A stretch of DNA of 6,633 nt from a bacterium (GTDB taxonomy: Bacteria > RBG-13-66-14): NCBI GenBank assembly GCA_026398675.1, contig JAPLSK010000057.1, positions 1-6,633 of the forward strand, written 5' to 3'. The notes under the pieces are model-generated. The model was not told the DNA's origin. It ran no database searches and saw only the letters and a list, made by a program, of their open reading frames with translations. Positions 6,127 through 6,633 of this stretch are shown here, piece by piece. The position numbers and the translations under genes were made by a program. Every line of letters starts with the position of its first letter. Position 1 is the stretch's first letter.

Positions 6127-6163
6127 CCCTCACCCCGGCCCTCTCCCCAAAGGGGAGAGGGGG
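6127..6163. repeat. REP-like dispersed repeat with a perfect 10-bp hairpin
   Basis: CCCTCTCCCC (6139-6148), an AAA loop and GGGGAGAGGG (6152-6161) form a 10-bp stem, preceded by CCCTCACCCCGG. This CCCTCACCCC...CTCTCCCC layout is a familiar dispersed intergenic repeat in many bacterial genomes (from recollection). It begins a few bases after the HdrA stop and marks the edge of the foreign-looking segment. No T-run follows the stem in the transcribed direction, so it is more an mRNA-stabilising or REP element than an intrinsic terminator. Confidence 0.75.
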
Positions 6164-6169
6164 AATGGT

Positions 6170-6633
6170 TCACAGCGACTGTATCTCGGCAAAAAGCTGC
6201 CTGTCGTTGAAACCGGCCAACTGGGCCGAGTTGGAACGGCAGACCGCCGAGCACAGCCCGCAACCCTGGCACAGCCCCGGGTTGGCCTCGGCCACCCGGC
6301 GGATCAACTCGCCCTGGCGGTTGAGGATGTCCTTCTTGGTGATGGCCTGGTAGGGGCAGACGTTGACGCAGTCCCAGCAGCCGATGCAGGTCGTCTCGTT
6401 GACGCGGGCGACGACGGGATCGCGCTCCAGCTCGTCGAAGGCGAAGAGGATCTGAATCTTCGAGGCGGCCGCCGAGCCCTGGGCCACGCAGTCCGGGATG
6501 TCCATGGGCCCCTGGCAGGCCCCGGAGAGGAAGATGCCGCCCGTGTTCGTCTCCACGGGCCGCAGCTTCGGGTGGGCCTCGACGTAGTACCCGTGCTGGT
6601 CGTAGCTGATGGAGAGCTTGCGGGCGAGCTCCT
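6170..6633 (-). CDS. hdrA: HdrA-like CoB-CoM heterodisulfide reductase subunit A, C-terminal part (5' end off-window)
   Basis: The last 153 residues of the FAD-containing, electron-splitting core subunit of heterodisulfide reductase-type complexes. Visible residues 1-60 are the end of the FAD/pyridine-nucleotide disulfide reductase domain: KLSISYDQHGYYVEAHPKL, then ETNTGGIFLSGACQGPMDIPD, a strong HdrA hallmark. A C-terminal ferredoxin follows with C82, C85, C88, C92-P and C121, C124, C127, C131, binding two [4Fe-4S] clusters, and the typical tail AQLAGFNDRQLFAE. The stop is TGA at 6170-6172. The N-terminal HdrA cluster motif and most of the flavin domain lie beyond base 6633. The downstream mvhD-like gene supports a Flx- or Mvh-type partner rather than an isolated Hdr. 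HdrB and HdrC are not visible. Confidence 0.95.
   Translation of the reverse strand, partial: ELARKLSISYDQHGYYVEAHPKLRPVETNTGGIFLSGACQGPMDIPDCVAQGSAAASKIQILFAFDELERDPVVARVNETTCIGCWDCVNVCPYQAITKKDILNRQGELIRRVAEANPGLCQGCGLCSAVCRSNSAQLAGFNDRQLFAEIQSL

Noticed and set aside
6139..6161. Intrinsic terminator after hdrA
   Set aside because: The stem is strong but no T-run follows in the transcribed direction, and same-strand partner genes continue downstream.
6075..6272. 66-residue N-terminal extension of the MuF-like protein
   Set aside because: It reads through the dispersed repeat (giving SPSPLWGEGRGEG-type sequence) and overlaps the hdrA coding region in another frame.

Overview
The window is a GC-rich bacterial segment in which every supported gene lies on the minus strand, so the reading order runs from 6633 down to 1. 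It looks like one long operon for an electron-transfer complex of the Flx(Flox)-Hdr type, the NADH dehydrogenase/heterodisulfide reductase found in many strict anaerobes such as sulfate reducers and fermenters. The host is most likely an uncultured anaerobic bacterium. The sequence does not identify the phylum. Dense GC-rich intergenic repeats suggest a repeat-laden genome of the kind often recovered from metagenomes, but that is only an impression.

Layout in transcription order: the C-terminal part of HdrA (6633-6170, start off-window); a repeat-rich spacer (6169-6075); an AT-rich foreign-looking gene whose C-terminal half resembles the Mu gpF/SPP1 gp7 phage head-morphogenesis (MuF) domain (6074-5199); an MvhD-family [2Fe-2S] protein (5173-4655); two different 4Fe-4S dicluster proteins (4650-3775 and 3547-2498) separated by a 227-bp gene-free leader full of hairpins and a 53-bp direct repeat; an ABC-2 type exporter pair, ATPase (2437-1487) and a frameshifted permease (1490-676); and the FAD/NAD-binding subunit (644 to off-window).

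How the parts should work together (family knowledge plus inference): the FAD/NAD subunit takes a hydride from NADH, the two Fe-S proteins wire electrons through clusters, the MvhD-like protein passes them to HdrA, and HdrA (FAD, several 4Fe-4S) splits them between a low-potential acceptor such as ferredoxin and a disulfide acceptor handled by HdrBC. HdrB and HdrC are not in the window and would be expected upstream of HdrA or elsewhere.

The oddities are the interruptions. The redox operon has been invaded twice in the same orientation: once by the MuF-like gene between hdrA and the mvhD-like gene, and once by the ABC exporter between the Fe-S subunit and the FAD/NAD subunit. Dispersed hairpin repeats sit at the HdrA/MuF-like boundary, inside the ABC pair, and between the two Fe-S genes. 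One of them appears to have rewritten the C-terminus of the ABC ATPase. I see no RNA genes, CRISPR array or transposase, and no convincing plus-strand gene.
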